Assembly (NCBI RefSeq): GCF_047663525.1
Contig: NC_092607.1
Location: 4,621,001-4,685,000, forward strand
Origin: Anas platyrhynchos
Lineage: Eukaryota > Chordata > Aves > Anseriformes > Anatidae
Direction of reading: 5' to 3'
Length of the DNA stretch: 64,000 nt
Shown: positions 60,049-64,000 of the stretch, one piece after another
Layout: each line of letters starts with the position of its first letter
Position numbering within the stretch: position 1 is the first letter of the stretch
Notes under the pieces: generated by a model
What the model was told of the DNA's origin: nothing
The model's input: only the letters and a program-made list of their open reading frames with translations
The model's database searches: none
Translations under genes and position numbers: made by a program

Positions 60049-63029
60049 TGTGCCCAGCCCACCAGGAGCCTTTTTCCCCGCAGAGCACCAGCTCGTCACC
60101 CCTCGGCATGCTGAGTGTGCCTGGACCACTGGGATGCTGCAACACCCGCACGAGGACTTCCCGAGCAGCACCAGGATTACCTATGTAATCCTATGCTCAG
60201 GGGTTTCCTCAAACAGGCAACTACATGCAAACAGCTCCACTGAGACAACGTTAAAAACATACTTCAAGTCTTCGCTGTCCAGTGTCCCATGGCTCTTCCG
60301 CTGTCTGTAAGATACTGATGGGTTATGACACATCTCAATAACAAAAGAAACCTCTCTGCCACTTTCTAGCAGCAGCAGCACCCCTACCTTTAGCCTCGTA
60401 CTGGTACTGTACCTACCCAGCTGCACATTCCTTCTGTCATTTGATTTAACAAAATGGAAAAAAAAACATCCCTGTTTCACCCATCCTTCACACAGCAGGC
60501 AGCTGGAAAGCTTGCTCACATCTTCGTTAATTCTAGAAGAAATCTGAGCAACCAGCACTGGGGGATGAGTTTACAGCAGCTGCTGACGGTTCTTGTCATT
60601 TCTGTTCATGAATTGCAATGAGTCTTAAAAGGAACGAAGCCGGCGTTTGGTCAAGACTGCTGCAGAGTAATGATGGCCAGCAGGCCCAGAAGGGGCTGCC
60701 AGCAAGCAGGCTGGCGTGCCAGGCCAGCACAGGACCTGCTAATGGATGGCTCTGACCAGATGTGCCCTGTGCTCTGTGACAGGTCGGGTCTCAGCTTGTT
60801 GGAGGTCCCTCACTGCGTGCAGTCATCAGTATTTGCTTACAACCTCCCCAGTTACCCAAACGCTAATTCACAGGAGCTCAGCGCTGGGAATAATGGCAGA
60901 AGACGAACACGAAGGGGAGCTGTGATAACCAAAGAACCCATCTGCGAGTCTGACACACACAGTAGCACCTCACAGGCTCCCCCAAACCCAGGTTTCTGTC
61001 TCCCTGCTGCAGCAGTTACCAGGTCATAGGTGTGCAGATGATTGGAGGTCCATGCCTTGCCCTTGGCCTACTCTGGAGAAAGGCATTGGATTTCACGTCT
61101 GCTCCGAGCACCCGCTTCAATCAGAGCAGGCTATCAGGCATTTGATTTTGAAGCCAATCACAATTCCAGCTCTCTGGATCCATAGGAGACTGCGGTGCAT
61201 CCTCCTGGCACCCTGCGAGTCACATTCCTTCTCAGTGTCCTTCTGTTGTAAAACCCTTCTCAGAAATTTCATCTTACAAAGCACGACTCGGCCCTCTGAA
61301 AGTTATGCAAAATTTGACTTTTGCATTTTTTCTACCAGAGATATGTGACTTTCTCCACTGCGTTTTACTGCTATGTAAAGCTGCTTTCCCTTCCAACGGT
61401 CCCCAGTCCTTTGCACAGCTGCCTAATGAATTCAAAGTGTGACATTTTGTTTTTCACACTGAGGTACACGAGAAGCTGTACAGCATCGCTGTGAGATGAA
61501 CTGGAAAACACAGGAGGCAGCGAGCCCTTCCCAGCAGCCAGCCCCAATGCCCCCAGCAGCACCCCCTGTACATCACAACTCTCAGCTTGCCCCCAACCCA
61601 CCAGCAACCTCCACTAAACAAACCAACATGAACTTTGTAGACTATATACAAGCCTCTACAAATAACAGCATTTCACAAACCCCAGAGAAGTTCTCTCCTT
61701 ATTTCTGATACTCCGTTTCCTGCCCCTACCTGGCTACTTGGACGCTTTGGTCACGAAGCAGTTCCAGGATCCCAGTGGATATAAATCCTAGAAAGACTTT
61801 CCAGAGCACTGCAAAAACTCCTCTGATGTCTCCCACACAGGAGGCTACAAATTGGCACCGGGATTTATCAACGCTTTGTTTTGATCTTTTGGCAAACAAA
61901 TCCACCCTCTGAAATGTTTGCAGGAAGCAAAGATAAAAAGCAGTAATGAATAAAGACCAACGAAGTTTGAAGGGCTTATTTTTACCAAGTAATCAATACC
62001 TTCTGGCAGCCTTTCTCCAGCTCTAATAATACCAGCGAGGACAGTAACCCTTGGCAGTTTTTGTTCACCGCTCGGCAAACATTATCTAATTAAGCATCGC
62101 AACCTGCTCCTGGGGAAGGAAAAAGAAAGAAGGAGAGCATGAGCTCAACTTCTTCTACAACAAGAGAAGGTAAGAAGAGGGTGAGCGTTGGAAGAGAGAG
62201 ACAGCAAGTGCTAAAACGAGGTTAGAGCTGAGGAGCTCCAGTTTTTGCATGCCCATTCAACCAACCACATCGTCCCTCCAGGACCAGCTACAGAGGAAGG
62301 GTCACACAAAACGTGCTCACATTTGCAGTCTGTGCTCAGCACAGCCCTTGGTTTTGCTTTGCTGTGATACAGCATTAGGACGGCTGCCCAAGCCAACGCA
62401 TTAATAAATCAAAGTGACAATAAGGCAGTTGGAGGGAGATAAATTATTGAGCTCAAAGCAATTTAATGCTTAAAGACTAAACTGCAAAAGATGGGAGCTG
62501 CTGAACACGGAGTCTGATTTTCCTTGGGACAGCTTTACTGATATGTTCAGGCTGCCAGTCCGCTGAAAATCTGGAAGAGGAAACGCTGCATCTTATCTCT
62601 TCGTTAAAACATGGCAAGTGATGACATCAATTTCATCTAAGAAGCAATTTCTCTTTGCAATCACTGAGTTCTTTCATACGGCTGTTTCCCACCTTCACTC
62701 CGCTGAAGCCAAGAGGCGGATGATGGGTGGCTGACAGTAACCTATTTACAGCTCTCTTCTCCATCTGAACTCAATTTATATGACTGGCGCTGCGTAAGAG
62801 TCCTCTGGGATTTCTTACATGCAGGATGGGCCTGGGGATCTATTCTTCTCCTTTCACAGCTGGCTGTTCCCAGTAACTCCCACTGCAACGCACCCAGGAG
62901 AGAACTGAACTCTCCTAAACCCTACCTGCCAGAGCCAAACACATCCTGCACAGCCCGTTACATTACAGTGGAAAGATGTTCCTATTGAAAGCACTACAAA
63001 TAAAACAGCAGTTGCATTAAATTAAATTC

Positions 63030-63042
63030 ACACACACACACT
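63030..63042. repeat. Short CA dinucleotide run
   Basis: Six CA units in RIMS4 intron 1. It is a minor microsatellite. Confidence 0.6.
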
Positions 63043-64000
63043 CCTTCGTGTTTAACAAACACAGAACCTTATTCAAGGATCCCAATTATAAAGCAAATGG
63101 GTAATAGAAATCCATCTCTCACACAGTCCCTCATCCCACAGGGACAGCACACGTTTCATATTGACTCATTTTATATAGATGGTTTTATCTTTGAAGAGTA
63201 AGAGATTCTTAATATACACCTTTAACGCCAACTTTACCACCAGGATGACAGTCACTGCAGACATTTTGTTGAGAGTTAATTATTTACAGCCTTACAGGCT
63301 ATTAATGCCGCACACCCCAGGCCTCTGACTTGGGGGAAGGTGTCTACAGCCTCCAGAAGACTTGTGGGATTCCTTGCTAGAGTCAACAAGACCATCTCCC
63401 TAAAACCTCATCCCCTTCAGGAAGGTTTGTGCTGGTTGCCCGCATGCATAAAGACCTCCGAAACTTGTAATTATATTTCACGAGTTATGGCCAACGCTGT
63501 TGTCATAAAAAAGCAGTACAAGGAAAAATGTTACTCTTGACAGTAATGAGATTTTGCTTAAAAAAAGAAGAAAACCATAGAAACGGTTTCCTCCAATGTT
63601 GAACATCTTCCCAGTGAGGAACAGAGAGCAGATGCCCTACATAGCTTCCTCCCTTCTAAGCAGCATATGCACCAAAAACCAAAGGTTAAAGAATATGCTC
63701 AGCAAATTTTCTTCACGATAGCCAAAACCGTGTGCTCAGCCCTCTCAGTTGCTTTCAACGTTTCCCTACCTTGCAGCTCTGCTTTAATGTTCCTAATGGA
63801 AAAATTAGGTCAGCTACAAACCTCTGGTCGGCATCTCGATATTATGGGTTGGCACTCTGAACTTCTGTTGGCTTTTAGAGGTTCGATACAAATCTTGACC
63901 TTTAAAACCTAACAATACAGCTTGGGGCCTCCAGCCATTCTCAGATATGTTCTTCTGTGTCTTAAAGAAAACAGTTTGAAGGGAGACAACGTCAGCAAGG

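Larger units (their letters stand above)
47178..64000 (-). other. RIMS4: RIMS4 intron 1 (partial)
   Basis: At least 16.8 kb of intron running off the window. It holds a minus-strand CR1 fragment (59766-60048), a pyrimidine repeat at about 58953-58980, a short CA run near 63030 and a G/C-rich imperfect duplication near 49437-49515. I looked for the first RIMS4 coding exon (MERSQSR start) on the minus strand and did not find it. Confidence 0.7.

Noticed and set aside
47178-64000. First coding exon of RIMS4
   Set aside because: No minus-strand match to the expected MERSQSR start or CMNSFDD end was found, so it probably lies outside the window.

Overview
This is vertebrate nuclear DNA, almost certainly from a bird. 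It carries two copies of CR1, the dominant avian LINE family; one still has a long open reading frame and the terminal ATTCTGTG repeats. Genes are split by GT-AG introns, and the order CCN5 - KCNK15 - RIMS4 matches human 20q13.12 (chicken chromosome 20 is the expected counterpart; this is family and synteny knowledge, not something searched here).

Layout. 1-1117: upstream DNA with no recognisable gene. 1118-5479: CCN5 (WISP2), plus strand, four coding exons giving a 251-residue secreted protein, with a TATA box and a 5'-truncated sense-strand CR1 in intron 1. 8926-9963: an intronless 345-residue P2Y-like nucleotide receptor, plus strand, which I do not know from the mammalian locus. 9964-18300: non-coding DNA, GC-rich with AT-rich islands that resemble regulatory elements. 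18616-21972: KCNK15 (TASK-5 two-pore potassium channel), plus strand, two coding exons inside a CpG-rich promoter context, giving 397 residues. 24.3-47.2 kb: RIMS4, minus strand, coding exons 2-6; its first exon is not found and probably lies beyond base 64000. RIMS4 therefore faces KCNK15 tail to tail. 47.2-64 kb is RIMS4 intron 1 and holds a second, decayed CR1 on the minus strand.

Base composition changes along the window. The first 24 kb is compact and GC-rich with short genes. From about 26.9 kb it becomes AT-richer, first as the long RIMS4 3' untranslated or downstream region and then as large introns.

The genes do not form a pathway. CCN5 is a matricellular signalling protein, the receptor is a nucleotide-type GPCR, KCNK15 is a background potassium channel and RIMS4 is a presynaptic active-zone C2-domain protein. 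The most interesting items are the extra P2Y-like receptor, the short upstream reading frames placed right against the starts of CCN5 and KCNK15, the TASK-1/3-like tail kept by this KCNK15, and a few unexplained structures (a promoter palindrome, a G-quadruplex run, paired TATAAATAG motifs, an intronic hairpin and an intronic 314-codon open frame). I found no CRISPR array, operon or clearly new multi-gene system.
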